A DNA stretch of 32,469 nucleotides from Planctomycetales bacterium. Its GTDB lineage: Bacteria > Planctomycetota > Planctomycetia > Pirellulales > Pirellulaceae. Below are positions 9,094 through 17,832 of the stretch, piece after piece (position 1 is the first letter of the stretch; every line of letters begins with the position of its first letter). The position numbers and the translations under genes are program-made. The notes under the pieces are model-generated. The model had not been told where the DNA came from and made no database searches. It was given only the letters and a program-made list of their open reading frames with translations. Location: the NCBI GenBank assembly GCA_020427005.1, contig JAGQOY010000064.1, forward strand, positions 1 through 32,469, read 5' to 3'.

Positions 9094-9247
9094 CTGGGAC
9101 GCCTCTTAAATAGAATGTTTATCTAGGGTTTCACTGCAGTTGGTGTGCATACCAACTTGCAATGAGATAACGGCCGACACTTCGGTGAACGCTACCTCCA
9201 AATCTAACTCGCCAACAATCTAACACTCCCTTGGGTTTTTTTTCTAC

Positions 9248-9349
9248 ACAAATCACTCACCCTCTCCGGGGCATTGGCATCTCCAAAAATCTCTCACCCT
9301 CTCTGGGGCATTGGCATCTACACAAATCTCTAACCCTCCTTGGGGAGGG
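9248..9349. repeat. 37-bp tandem repeat, about 2.7 units
   Basis: Units at 9248-9284 and 9285-9321 share the core CACCCTCTCYGGGGCATTGG and differ at only a few positions. A third, shorter unit (9322-9349) diverges after ACAAATCTCTAACCCTCC and runs into the next repeat type. There are no spacers, so this is not a CRISPR array. Confidence 0.8.
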
Positions 9350-9549
9350 TCGAAGTTGAGGAACGAAACTTCGGGGAGGGGGCTCCGAAAGCGATTTGCA
9401 AGTTATCCTCACTTTACCGCCCTCCCCGGAAACTCGTAAACTCGTTCCCGACCCTCCCGTGGGAGGGTAAGTAAAACCTTTGAACGATGTGTAGATCCCA
9501 ATGCCTTGGGGAGGGTCGAAGTCGAGGAACGAAACTTCGGGGAGGGGGA
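9333..9549. repeat. Three copies of a GGGAGGGTCG...CGGGGAGGGGG repeat
   Basis: Two direct copies of about 45 bp (9333-9382 and 9503-9549) share GGGGAGGGTCGAAG and GAGGAACGAAACTTCGGGGA almost base for base. A third, more divergent copy is inverted at about 9419-9470. Each is partly self-complementary (TTCG...CGAA), so they could form hairpins in RNA. Related GGGAGGGG sequence is seen at 17585-17630. Confidence 0.75.
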
Positions 9550-9657
9550 TCTGTGGGCGAATTGGCTTCCCACCTACATCGCGACGGTGATTTGCGTTAG
9601 GCTGCCTTTACTGCGAGTGTCCAATTGTAGCCATATTTCCCGATCAGCCTATACATG

Positions 9658-11553
9658 CTAGGACATGAGATCGGGTAATTCCCAAACGCTTCGGTAGGCG
9701 GTTTGGCTTTCGAAATAGTCTAACAGTTCACGATAAAATGGATGGTGACACAGCGTGGCACTGTCGCCCACAGCTTTTAAGCACCGTCGCGCACGCGTGA
9801 TGGCAACATTGGTTCGGCGCGTGTCCTTGAGAAAGCCAATCTCGCCCTCCGAATTGCTGCGTACAAAGCTGATGAGCACCACTTCTTTCTCACGCCCCTG
9901 AAACCCATCCACCGAGTCTATTTCTAACGCTGGAACATTCAACAAATCTCTCAGCCAGCGAACTTGAGCAGCATAGGGAGTGATAATCGCGACTTGTTCT
10001 GCCGATAACCCCGCGAGAAGAAATTGTTGAACTTGAAATTGAACCCATTGGGCTTCCCGGCGGTTCAAGCGACTTTGCCCATCTGGTTCGATTTCTTCAT
10101 CCCAGCCAGCTCCAGCCGTATCCCAAAATTCCAAAACCGGTGGGGCAGCTTCGGAGTCAGTCGGCGAAAGTAGTTCATTGAGTGTATGGTTTCGCACACT
10201 TTCATGCGCCGTCAATTCATTGTCGTAAAAGCGTTGGCTCGGGAACTGCATGATTTGCTCATGCATGCGGTATTGGATCGTTAGACGCCGAAAGATGTCA
10301 TGCTCAAACCGGCCGACTAGGCGTTCCATTAGGCTTGTCCCTAGTCCTTCTCTGGCCGCCACATCCGAGATAACCGTCGGTGGAAGCTGGCAGTGATCAC
10401 CGGCCAGTACCATCCGTTCGGAGCGTAGCATGGCTTGCCAAATCGAAGGTTCCGTACATTGACAAGCTTCGTCAACAACGGTTAGGTCAAATCGACGATC
10501 CGCGAGAAGTTCGTCGTCGATTGTCAAAGTGGTACAGATAACATCGGCAGAATCAAGCGTATAGCGCAAAACGGATCGTTCCAGAGTGCGGGCTTCCTGC
10601 CGCAGACGACCGGCTTCTGCATACATCTCACCGCGCTGGCGATTGCCGAGCCCACCTCGAGGCACCTTCTTGGCTGCTCGCATGAGCTGTTCAATTTCTT
10701 TTCGGATTTCCCGCACTATCTGTGTGGTTGAGTCGCTGTCCACCAATTCGTCCAAGGTATGACCACGCAGGCTCTCAAAGACTCGAGCCGGATGGCCAAC
10801 CCGTACGACACGGTCTAACCCAGTTAGCAGGCGTTCCATCAAGTTATCAACGGCCGTGTTGCTGGCCGCACAGGCCAGAACTTTTTCGCCACGCGCGACC
10901 GCCTGGAAAATAATCTCCGCCAGTGTAGTCGTTTTGCCTGTCCCTGGAGGACCATGCACGATTGCCACGTCGCGGGCAGAAACCGAAAACGAAACGGCTT
11001 TTTGTTGGGACACGTTGAGATTCGTTTGGAATTCGAGAACCGGTTCTGTGTCGAACCTGGCGGCTTGCAAGCCCAACAAAACGTCGCGTAAACGGGCTGT
11101 TCGTCCCGTGGCCAGCCTGGCCTGCGACATGGCGGATAGCTGCTTTCGACGTGTGCTTTCGTCTGGGGAGAGGTCGAGACGGTAACGCTCCGCTTCGGGC
11201 CAACGTTCAACGGCAACCTGGATTTCGTTGGCTGTTCTTCTACTGACAACGCCACTAATTCCCGTATCACTGGGGTCGTTCTGGTCACTAAGTATGACCG
11301 GAGAGCCGACGCGCAAACGCGAATGTGGGAGGGGTTGGCCATTGGCTTTGGCCAGATCCAACAGAATTCTCCCTGCCAGCCCTATGTGATGGTCCAGAAT
11401 GTCCAGCTGTACTAATGTCTCCCCAGAGCGTTCCGGGTCCCCACGGAGTTCTGTTTGGCGACGTAATGCTAACCGCTCTCGCTCTGCCACGCCCTCTAGG
11501 TCTAACCAGCAGGCCAATGTGTCGAAGTAGCTTTCGACGTTATGCCAAGTCAT
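9658..11553 (-). CDS. Superfamily 1 helicase, UPF1/IGHMBP2-like
   Basis: 631 residues with the full SF1B helicase set in order: Walker A GPPGTGKTT (201-209), Walker B-type DEAC (361-364), motif III GDHCQLPP (385-392), motif IV QYRMHEQ (427-433), motif V VDGFQGREKEVV and motif VI VAITRARR near the C-terminus. The N-terminal 150 residues resemble the OB-like accessory region of SMUBP2/DNA2-type enzymes. It should be an ATP-dependent 5'-3' helicase on DNA or RNA; which substrate cannot be told. It has no neighbours on the same strand that suggest an operon. Members of this class occur in many planctomycetes and also in some defence loci, but no partner gene is present here. Confidence 0.9.
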   Translation of the reverse strand: MTWHNVESYFDTLACWLDLEGVAERERLALRRQTELRGDPERSGETLVQLDILDHHIGLAGRILLDLAKANGQPLPHSRLRVGSPVILSDQNDPSDTGISGVVSRRTANEIQVAVERWPEAERYRLDLSPDESTRRKQLSAMSQARLATGRTARLRDVLLGLQAARFDTEPVLEFQTNLNVSQQKAVSFSVSARDVAIVHGPPGTGKTTTLAEIIFQAVARGEKVLACAASNTAVDNLMERLLTGLDRVVRVGHPARVFESLRGHTLDELVDSDSTTQIVREIRKEIEQLMRAAKKVPRGGLGNRQRGEMYAEAGRLRQEARTLERSVLRYTLDSADVICTTLTIDDELLADRRFDLTVVDEACQCTEPSIWQAMLRSERMVLAGDHCQLPPTVISDVAAREGLGTSLMERLVGRFEHDIFRRLTIQYRMHEQIMQFPSQRFYDNELTAHESVRNHTLNELLSPTDSEAAPPVLEFWDTAGAGWDEEIEPDGQSRLNRREAQWVQFQVQQFLLAGLSAEQVAIITPYAAQVRWLRDLLNVPALEIDSVDGFQGREKEVVLISFVRSNSEGEIGFLKDTRRTNVAITRARRCLKAVGDSATLCHHPFYRELLDYFESQTAYRSVWELPDLMS

Positions 11554-11908
11554 ATATTGTGCATTTTTTGAAGAGTGTGCTTAGTGAACTCTGGCTCCCA
11601 ATTGGGACCAGTCCAGAGCATAGTCTCTTATGTCAATAAAGGTGAGCCCAGGCCTACGCCATGTATGGTTGTCTCCGACGGAGTTGCAAATCATATTATC
11701 GAGTAGGCGAAGTTTCGACACTCAGTGCCTAAATACCGTGCGAGATTATGAACCGGTTTATCACAGGATGGTTATCGAATTTGAGTCGTGAGTCGTGATG
11801 CGTGATGCGTGAGCGGCCGGGTCTCGAGTAACCCCCGAGGTTTCGGCTCACAGAACAAGCATGCGCACGGTAATTTGGCAGATTTTTTGTTTTTGGGGAT
11901 TTGGTTGA
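11554..11908. other. Divergent intergenic region, helicase / TMEM43-like gene
   Basis: About 355 bp that should contain promoters for both flanking genes. The only structure I can see is the 7-bp tandem repeat plus hairpin at 11783-11851. Confidence 0.6.
11783..11851. repeat. 7-bp tandem repeat joined to a REP-like hairpin
   Basis: Four perfect heptads (GAGTCGT twice, then GATGCGT twice) at 11783-11810 run directly into an imperfect palindrome at 11809-11851 beginning GTGAGCGGCCGG and ending TTTCGGCTCAC. The palindrome belongs to the same family as the hairpins at 2542-2668. It sits 58 bp before the start of the TMEM43-like gene. Confidence 0.75.
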
Positions 11909-13066
11909 ATGTTTGATTACTTCAAGAGAGTAAAAAACTCCTTTGTAGGTGTGATTTTCGGATGCCTAATGGTTCCTGGGTCGATCGCTCTGCATGCATG
12001 GAACGAATACCGTACGGTCCATCAGTCCCGGGGGTTAGCTGAAGCTAGTCGAACGGTCGAAACTTTACCTTCGGTAGACGAAATTCAGCCAACCTACAAC
12101 GAAAAGCTGGTGCATTTGACTGGGAAAGCGGTAACCGAAGAGACATTGCACGATCCAGAATTCTCGGTCGAAGCCAACGCCATACGACTTGTACGAGAAG
12201 TCGAAATGTATCAATGGGTTGAAGAGAAAGTAAGTCGCGACCAGAACAACAGCAACCAACCGCCACGTTACGAATATCATCGTGAATGGAGCAATGAGTG
12301 GCTTGATAGCGCAAAATTCAATGAGCCCGAAGGACACCACAATCCGGATATGCACTATCGCGAAAGTGAATCGCTGGCCGAATTGGTTCATGTGGGTGCT
12401 TATCGACTCAACCCAGCACTACAACGATCGATGTCTTCGTGGGAGGATATCGATCTGAATAGCCAGGATCCCGTGTCGACAATAGCTGAGGAACAACGAG
12501 AGCACTTCCAGATCCGTAACAACCAACTCTATTGGAGTTCCGAGGTTCCGAATCCCGAACAGCCGCTAGTAGGTGATCTTCGCATTCAGTTCAGAAAGAT
12601 TGTTCCCGCTGAAGTAAGTATCATTGCACAACAACGAAGCGATACGTTCGGTGAATATACGACCAGCAATGGCGTCAAGATCCAGCGGCTGTTTATGGGG
12701 ACTTTGACCGCTCAAGAGGTTGTTGAACGTTTGATCGCTGAGAACAACATGATTGCCTGGGGATTACGGTTTCTAGGCCTGATTCTGTGCGTGATTGGAT
12801 TCAGTTTGATATTGAAGCCACTGAGTGCCATTGTTAGTTTCCTACCCGTGGTTGGAGAACTAACAGGTGCTTTGACTTTCTTTATCTCCATGCTGTTGGG
12901 AACTTCCTTGTCGGCTGCTACCATTGGCATTGCCTGGATAGCAGTGCGTCCGCTATTGGGCGGAACATTGTTAGTCGGTGCTGGTGCAGGGATTTACCTT
13001 CTGCTTCGCATGAAACGCAAGACCGGTTCTCCGCAATCGGCTGCACCACCACCCCTTAACGTATGA
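11909..13066 (+). CDS. TMEM43-family membrane protein
   Basis: 385 residues. An N-terminal membrane helix (about 10-28) leads into LHAWNEYRTVHQSRGLAEA, a conserved-looking segment of the TMEM43/LUMA family. A long polar extracytoplasmic domain (about 40-280) follows, then three or four C-terminal helices (about 283-370). Human TMEM43 sits in the inner nuclear membrane; the bacterial proteins have no defined function. The ATG has only a weak GGGGAT upstream. It stands alone, with the DUF1501 gene convergent. Confidence 0.8.
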   Translation: MFDYFKRVKNSFVGVIFGCLMVPGSIALHAWNEYRTVHQSRGLAEASRTVETLPSVDEIQPTYNEKLVHLTGKAVTEETLHDPEFSVEANAIRLVREVEMYQWVEEKVSRDQNNSNQPPRYEYHREWSNEWLDSAKFNEPEGHHNPDMHYRESESLAELVHVGAYRLNPALQRSMSSWEDIDLNSQDPVSTIAEEQREHFQIRNNQLYWSSEVPNPEQPLVGDLRIQFRKIVPAEVSIIAQQRSDTFGEYTTSNGVKIQRLFMGTLTAQEVVERLIAENNMIAWGLRFLGLILCVIGFSLILKPLSAIVSFLPVVGELTGALTFFISMLLGTSLSAATIGIAWIAVRPLLGGTLLVGAGAGIYLLLRMKRKTGSPQSAAPPPLNV

Positions 13067-13098
13067 TCGAGTACTCCGAGATCTTACGTCAGCTCGTC

Positions 13099-14472
13099 TT
13101 AGGCCAAAAGTTCCGTTATTACTTGCCCACCAAATTGCGATAGTTGTTTAAAACGCCCAGCATGGTAGTACGTAAGTCGGTTGTCATCTAAGCCAAGCAA
13201 GTGTAGCAGCGTGACGTGCAAGTCACGGATTGGATGCACACACTCAACTGCCTTGGCGCCCAACTCGTCAGATGCACCTACGGTACTGCCTGCTTTGATG
13301 CCTCCCCCGGCCAACCAAACACACATCGCGTCTGCATTGTGATCTCGGCCGTAGGCGATTCCTCCTCGTACGCCATTGTCTGGACTGCGTCCAAATTCCC
13401 CGCACCATACAATGAGCGTATCCTCAAGCAGGCCGCGCTGGTGTAAATCTTGTATCAATGCGGCAATCGGTTGATCAACGGCGGCAATCAACTGACTGTG
13501 AGCTTTGGCAATGTAATCATGCGAATCCCAGGTTCCAGCATACAGCTGAACAAATCGTACGCCGCTTTCTAGCAAACGACGAGCGAATAAGCATTTGCGT
13601 CCAAATTTTTGAGTCTGAGAATTGTTGAGCCCGTAATTCTCCAACGTCTGTTCGCTCTCTGAAGCCAGATCCAAAACGTCACGCACATCATCTTGCATGC
13701 GATATGCCAGCTCAAAACTTTCAAGCCGAGCGGCTAACAATTCGTGTTGAGGATGATCCTCCAAATGTGCGCGGTTGAGCCGAGACAGGAGGTCCAGGTT
13801 TTCTCTTTGATGATCTGCCGTTACTCCTGGAATTGGCGACAAGTTTAGGATTGGAGAACCCTGTGGGCGCAGCGCTGTGGCCTGATATTGTGCCGGTAAG
13901 TATCCGTTGCCCCAATTTGCAGCTCCTCCCTGCGGGTAGGAAAGCTCTGGTAAGACGACGAAACCAGGTAAATTCTCATTGAGTGTTCCTAATCCATAGT
14001 TTACCCAAGCTCCAATGGCAGGATCTCCTCCAAACCGATTTCCAGTATTGATGTGATATAAAGCGGTTGGATGATTGACGGACTCGGCTTGCATTCCGTG
14101 GTAAAAGCACAAATGATCTGCGACCTTTGGTAGGTGTTTCCATTGATCGCACATCCAGGCTCCGCTTTCACCGTGCTGATTGAATGCAAATGGACTTTCT
14201 ACGTAGTAGCGTTTTCCGCTGGCCATGGCCGAAGCGCGGACATCCTGACGCTGAAATTCTTTCAGGTGCAGCTGCTTTAGAGCCGGTTTGGGCTCGAAGG
14301 TGTCTATATGACTCGGGCCGCCCTCCATGGTCAAAAAAACACATCGCCGCGCTCGAGGTGCCAAATGTGGACCCTTGGTTGTTTTTGAACCGGACTCTTG
14401 CGCTAGCAGCGACTGAAATGCAACGCTGCCTAGCGTAGCTCCCAACGAATACAGATACTCACGGCGGTACAT
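13099..14472 (-). CDS. DUF1501 protein, Tat-exported
   Basis: 457 residues beginning MYRREYLYSLGATLG, a twin-arginine signal (RREYL) followed by a short hydrophobic stretch. The body carries hallmarks of the planctomycete DUF1501 (sulfatase-like) family: MEGGPSHIDTFEPKP, GAWVNYGLGT, RFVQLYAG and CGEFGRSPDNG. The biochemical role of the family is unproven. It starts 26 bp after the DUF1549/1553 gene on the same strand, the usual pairing in Planctomycetota, and the two probably act together on the outside of the cytoplasmic membrane. Confidence 0.93.
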   Translation of the reverse strand: MYRREYLYSLGATLGSVAFQSLLAQESGSKTTKGPHLAPRARRCVFLTMEGGPSHIDTFEPKPALKQLHLKEFQRQDVRASAMASGKRYYVESPFAFNQHGESGAWMCDQWKHLPKVADHLCFYHGMQAESVNHPTALYHINTGNRFGGDPAIGAWVNYGLGTLNENLPGFVVLPELSYPQGGAANWGNGYLPAQYQATALRPQGSPILNLSPIPGVTADHQRENLDLLSRLNRAHLEDHPQHELLAARLESFELAYRMQDDVRDVLDLASESEQTLENYGLNNSQTQKFGRKCLFARRLLESGVRFVQLYAGTWDSHDYIAKAHSQLIAAVDQPIAALIQDLHQRGLLEDTLIVWCGEFGRSPDNGVRGGIAYGRDHNADAMCVWLAGGGIKAGSTVGASDELGAKAVECVHPIRDLHVTLLHLLGLDDNRLTYYHAGRFKQLSQFGGQVITELLA

Positions 14473-14498
14473 GGAAAAAAACGTCTCTTGAAAATCGG

Positions 14499-17306
14499 CT
14501 ACGGAACAAACAGGAATTCATTGCTGGCCATCAGTATCTGGCAAACATCCGCCAGTCCTCGAGTTTGCGCACTGGCAGTGGATGGTTCAACAGCCAGTTG
14601 ATAATCACGGTTCTGCTCCAGGGGCTCGGTGAAACTAAAAACCTCACCCGTGTTTTCGTCTACAAACTCACGGGTGACTTCGCGTGGTGGACGTACATCT
14701 GGAAGTTGTATGCGCTCATGCCTAGCCTTCATTTTTCGCCAGTGATTGACGCAGCCCTCTAGCTCATCAGCACTGGGCTGCCGAGAATAGGCTAAGGCGA
14801 ATGCCCTGCGAATTACACCAGGTTCATCGCGAGAATCCTCTTCATGGAGAAGTCGCTCGGCCATTGCCAGGGCGCGATTGTAGGCTAGCGGACTGTTGAT
14901 TAGAGTAAGCGCCTGCGGGGCTACCGTGGACTCATCTCGGAGTTCACAGGATAGTTCTGAGGCGGGCTGGTTGAATACTTCCAATAAAGGATCTCGCAGA
15001 CCACGAAGTCTCAAAGCATATAGGTTACGTCGATAGCGATCTCCGGCCACCGGCGAGGGTTGATAAATGGGTGCATAGGTGCCCATGATTTGGCGTGGTT
15101 GCTCAGCAACTTCTTGATTGATGTCGGGACATACAGGCACACCTCCAATTTCTCGGTTCAGCAAACCGCTGATCGCATGGGAACCGTCTAACAATTCCTC
15201 CGCCGACAATCGTCGGCTTGTGAACGTAGCATAACTTGTACCAAGCGGGTCTTTACTCGCAAGAACGTCACGCTCGCCAGTTGGAATTTGTGACGTTCGG
15301 CAATAAGCATCGCTCGTCAAGATCAAGCGATGTATGTGCTTTTGCGACCAGTTGCTCCGAACAAATTCCGTTGCCAAGAAATCGAGCAATGCTGGATGAG
15401 TCGGTTTGGAGCCCATCGTCCCAAAGTTGTTCGGCGTAGCGACAATCCCTTTGCCAAAGTGATGTTGCCACAAACGGTTTACCAAAACGCGAGGTGTCAA
15501 TGGATTACGATTGGCATCGAGCAACCAGTCGGCGAATTCAGAGCGGCGTAAATGGAAGTCTGTTGAAATGAACTGGGGATTCATTCCTGGCCGGCTCAAC
15601 ACGCTCAACGTACCGGCTACGACTGTTTCGGTGGGAGAAAACGGATCACCGCCCGCCAAGATGGCTGTCTTTTCGAATTCTCCTGAGCCGGGAATATCGG
15701 ACGGAATATCTAGACGGTTGGAAACGCCACGTCGCGGTGGCGTGGGACCATCATAAACGCTGAAGGCCAACGCATCGTAACGGTCCATTTCCCATCGGTG
15801 TCGTTCCAAATACTTCCGCGCAATGCGCTCCAATCCAAAATCTGCGGGCGTAAACCCAATTTTCTTGGGAGCAATTCGTTCTTCTGGTTCACCAGCCTTA
15901 AGTTTGGCAGCCCGAGGTGCGTAATTCCATCCGCGTTCGGCATACCAATCGCGAGCCGCTTGTTCTTCCTTGGCATCTAGTTGATCTAGAAGTGTCTGAA
16001 AAAAGTCGATTCGGATACTCAGGTAGTCGCTTTGCTCCTTGCATCCATGTTGGTTCTCTTCTGGCAAGAACTCCGCCGGCCGTTCGGAGAACTGAGTTGT
16101 TGAAAACACGGCTTGCATGGCGTAGTAATCCCTCGACGGGATGGGGTCGAACTTATGGTCGTGACAACGTGCGCATTGCAGTGGATGCGCCAAGAAGGCT
16201 TGGCCTATCAAGTCAGTCACGTCGTCTAGGAACATTTGCCTAGTTACACGATCGACGCTCATACCAGTTTGTTCCCATGGACCCATGCGTAACATGCCGA
16301 CAGCAATCAAATTCTCTGGGTCCTGGCTATTCAATTCATCGCCCGCCAACTGTTGACGGATCATTTCACTCAATGGCCGATCGAGATTGAAATTCCGCAC
16401 GAGATAATCACGATAACGCCATGTGTTGGGACGCTGGTAGTCATTTGCAAATCCCGAAGAATCTGCGTAGCGGATCGTATCCAACCAATGCTGGGCCCAA
16501 CGTTCACCGTATGCAGGACTTGCCAAACAACGATCGACCAACTCGTTCCAAACAACTTCATCGGGACGAGGATCGCTCTCAAACGTGTAAACCTGCTCGG
16601 GGCTGGGAGGCAATCCGAGCACATCAAAATACAAGCGGCGAATTAGATCTCGGCGCGCAGCCCGCGATGCAGCTTTAATTCCGACTTGCTCTAAATGCCC
16701 AGCAATAAAACAGTCGATAGGGTTTGCCGTGGAGATATCGGGGATCAATGGTTGAACCAATGGTTGGTATGCCCAGAGATCCGCCGGATCGTAATGGCGT
16801 TGATTCCATGCGGCACTCATCCCCCCGCTAGTAGTCACAGTTACGCCGCTGGCTTCTTCGCTTCGAATGCCGGCCGCTCGTACTTCATCTACCCAGGGCG
16901 CACCCCAATCAATCCATTGTCCGATGGCCTCGACTACCTCGTCCGTAAGGCGATCGTTTTCCTTGGGAGGCATCCGTAGGTCTTCGTGTTGCCAAGTCAG
17001 ACTCAGGTATAACCAGCTTGCTTGGCGATCTCCGGGCTCTAAGACAGTTTGTCCGCTGTCTCCGCCTAAGAGCATTCGCTCAAGTGAATCCACTCTCAGA
17101 TTGGATTCCAACTTGGCTTCATCATTACCATGGCAGGCTACACATTTGGCTTCTAGCGTAGGGCTTACAACGGTTGCAAAAAGTCGTTCTGCTGGTGTGG
17201 CAGGTGCCTCTTCCTCCGAAATCTGTTGATTAGGTGACTGAGAATAGAGCCACGCGGTTAGGACCAACCAAAAAGTACCTGTGAAAACAAATTGTTTGCC
17301 TTGCAT
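14499..17306 (-). CDS. DUF1549/DUF1553 protein with cytochrome-c-like domain (PSD1)
   Basis: 935 residues. A hydrophobic N-terminal signal or anchor (about 5-22) is followed by a planctomycete cytochrome C domain with the haem-binding CVACH at 55-59 and a distal RMPPKEN that may give the axial Met. The DUF1549 region follows (ERWAQHWLD, RYADSSGF). A second CxxCH (CARCHDHKFDPI) comes next, then DUF1553 (LTPRVLVNRLWQHHFG, RRLSAEEL). It is first in a two-gene unit with the DUF1501 protein. The family is expanded in Planctomycetota. An oxidative, electron-transfer role in polymer processing is proposed for it but not proven. Confidence 0.93.
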   Translation of the reverse strand: MQGKQFVFTGTFWLVLTAWLYSQSPNQQISEEEAPATPAERLFATVVSPTLEAKCVACHGNDEAKLESNLRVDSLERMLLGGDSGQTVLEPGDRQASWLYLSLTWQHEDLRMPPKENDRLTDEVVEAIGQWIDWGAPWVDEVRAAGIRSEEASGVTVTTSGGMSAAWNQRHYDPADLWAYQPLVQPLIPDISTANPIDCFIAGHLEQVGIKAASRAARRDLIRRLYFDVLGLPPSPEQVYTFESDPRPDEVVWNELVDRCLASPAYGERWAQHWLDTIRYADSSGFANDYQRPNTWRYRDYLVRNFNLDRPLSEMIRQQLAGDELNSQDPENLIAVGMLRMGPWEQTGMSVDRVTRQMFLDDVTDLIGQAFLAHPLQCARCHDHKFDPIPSRDYYAMQAVFSTTQFSERPAEFLPEENQHGCKEQSDYLSIRIDFFQTLLDQLDAKEEQAARDWYAERGWNYAPRAAKLKAGEPEERIAPKKIGFTPADFGLERIARKYLERHRWEMDRYDALAFSVYDGPTPPRRGVSNRLDIPSDIPGSGEFEKTAILAGGDPFSPTETVVAGTLSVLSRPGMNPQFISTDFHLRRSEFADWLLDANRNPLTPRVLVNRLWQHHFGKGIVATPNNFGTMGSKPTHPALLDFLATEFVRSNWSQKHIHRLILTSDAYCRTSQIPTGERDVLASKDPLGTSYATFTSRRLSAEELLDGSHAISGLLNREIGGVPVCPDINQEVAEQPRQIMGTYAPIYQPSPVAGDRYRRNLYALRLRGLRDPLLEVFNQPASELSCELRDESTVAPQALTLINSPLAYNRALAMAERLLHEEDSRDEPGVIRRAFALAYSRQPSADELEGCVNHWRKMKARHERIQLPDVRPPREVTREFVDENTGEVFSFTEPLEQNRDYQLAVEPSTASAQTRGLADVCQILMASNEFLFVP

Positions 17307-17464
17307 AGTTTCAGCAGTTAGGAATTCGATGTAATGGAAGACTTACTATTCCATTATAGCAGGACCTACGGACACCGGATTTTGAACTGGCGGAGGGATT
17401 CAATGCCGGGCAAGTACTTGATATGGCGTTATCTTTTTTTACAAGGGTTCGTCTCTGGATTTAG

Positions 17465-17564
17465 AACCAGGCACAGCCTTGGGATTTATAAGTAAGGCAC
17501 TGCGTGGGATTTATGGCAAGGAACTGCCTTGGGGTCTTGAACAAGGCACTGTCCCTTCAGGGAT
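17465..17564. repeat. 25-bp tandem repeat, four units
   Basis: Four consecutive units of exactly 25 bp (17465-17489, 17490-17514, 17515-17539, 17540-17564). All share an AAGGCACTG-like core, and the first three also share a following YTTGGGRTTT-like part. The units have diverged to roughly 60-80 percent from each other by eye. No spacers separate them. Confidence 0.8.
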
Positions 17565-17647
17565 CTTACCCTCCTATTCCGAGCAATGGGAGGAGAATTG
17601 GGAGGGGCGAGCGACAGCGAGGGGAGGGCCAATTCTGTTCTGAAAGC

Positions 17648-17702
17648 CTCACGTCCCCTGAATAGCCTAAATGAGTTTTTCGACTCATTCGCTCAACGTG
17701 AG
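17648..17702. repeat. Nested hairpin
   Basis: Outer arms CTCACGT (17648-17654) and ACGTGAG (17696-17702) enclose a perfect inner stem AATGAGT/ACTCATT with a short TTTTCG loop. It lies just before the 111-bp palindrome. It could act as a transcription terminator or be part of a larger mobile unit. Confidence 0.55.
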
Positions 17703-17721
17703 CTACCCCACTTTATGCTTC

Positions 17722-17832
17722 GGCGAGCGGCAGGAATAAACGTCCCAACCCGAAACGTAAGTGAGGGATTCTTGTTCGGTCCCTTGCTTACGCTTCGGGT
17801 TAGGATTGGTAGATTTATTTCTGCCGCTCGCC
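17722..17832. mobile_element. 111-bp palindromic element, MITE-like
   Basis: The whole element is an inverted repeat. GGCGAGCGGCAG at 17722 is matched by CTGCCGCTCGCC ending at 17832. An inner pair of 22-base arms (17747-17768 and 17780-17801, starting AACCCGAAACG and ending CGCTTCGGGTT) surrounds an 11-base loop. A half copy opens the window (1-76), and the inner arm is shared with the element at 7103-7227. It encodes nothing itself, but its right end overlaps the last codons of kdsB. It is probably a non-autonomous element or REP-type unit. Confidence 0.75.

Larger units (their letters stand above)
9094..9657. other. Repeat-filled intergenic region upstream of prfB
   Basis: About 560 bp between the prfB start and the helicase stop. 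Most of 9248-9549 is repeats (entries below). The prfB promoter should lie between about 9100 and 9240. I see no open frame that looks coding. Confidence 0.7.
17307..17814. other. Repeat-rich intergenic region between PSD1 and kdsB
   Basis: About 510 bp holding the 25-bp tandem array, a nested hairpin and most of a 111-bp palindrome (entries below). The promoter of the DUF1549/1553 gene should lie near 17310-17400. An open frame on the plus strand across 17586-18128 is a by-product of the repeats and of the kdsB opposite strand. Confidence 0.7.

Noticed and set aside
9658..11553. Helicase as the core of an antiviral defence system
   Set aside because: No nuclease, methyltransferase or other partner gene lies next to it; a lone UPF1-like helicase is better read as housekeeping or unknown.
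17465..17564. Possible CRISPR array
   Set aside because: The 25-bp units are directly adjacent with no spacers, and no cas genes are present.
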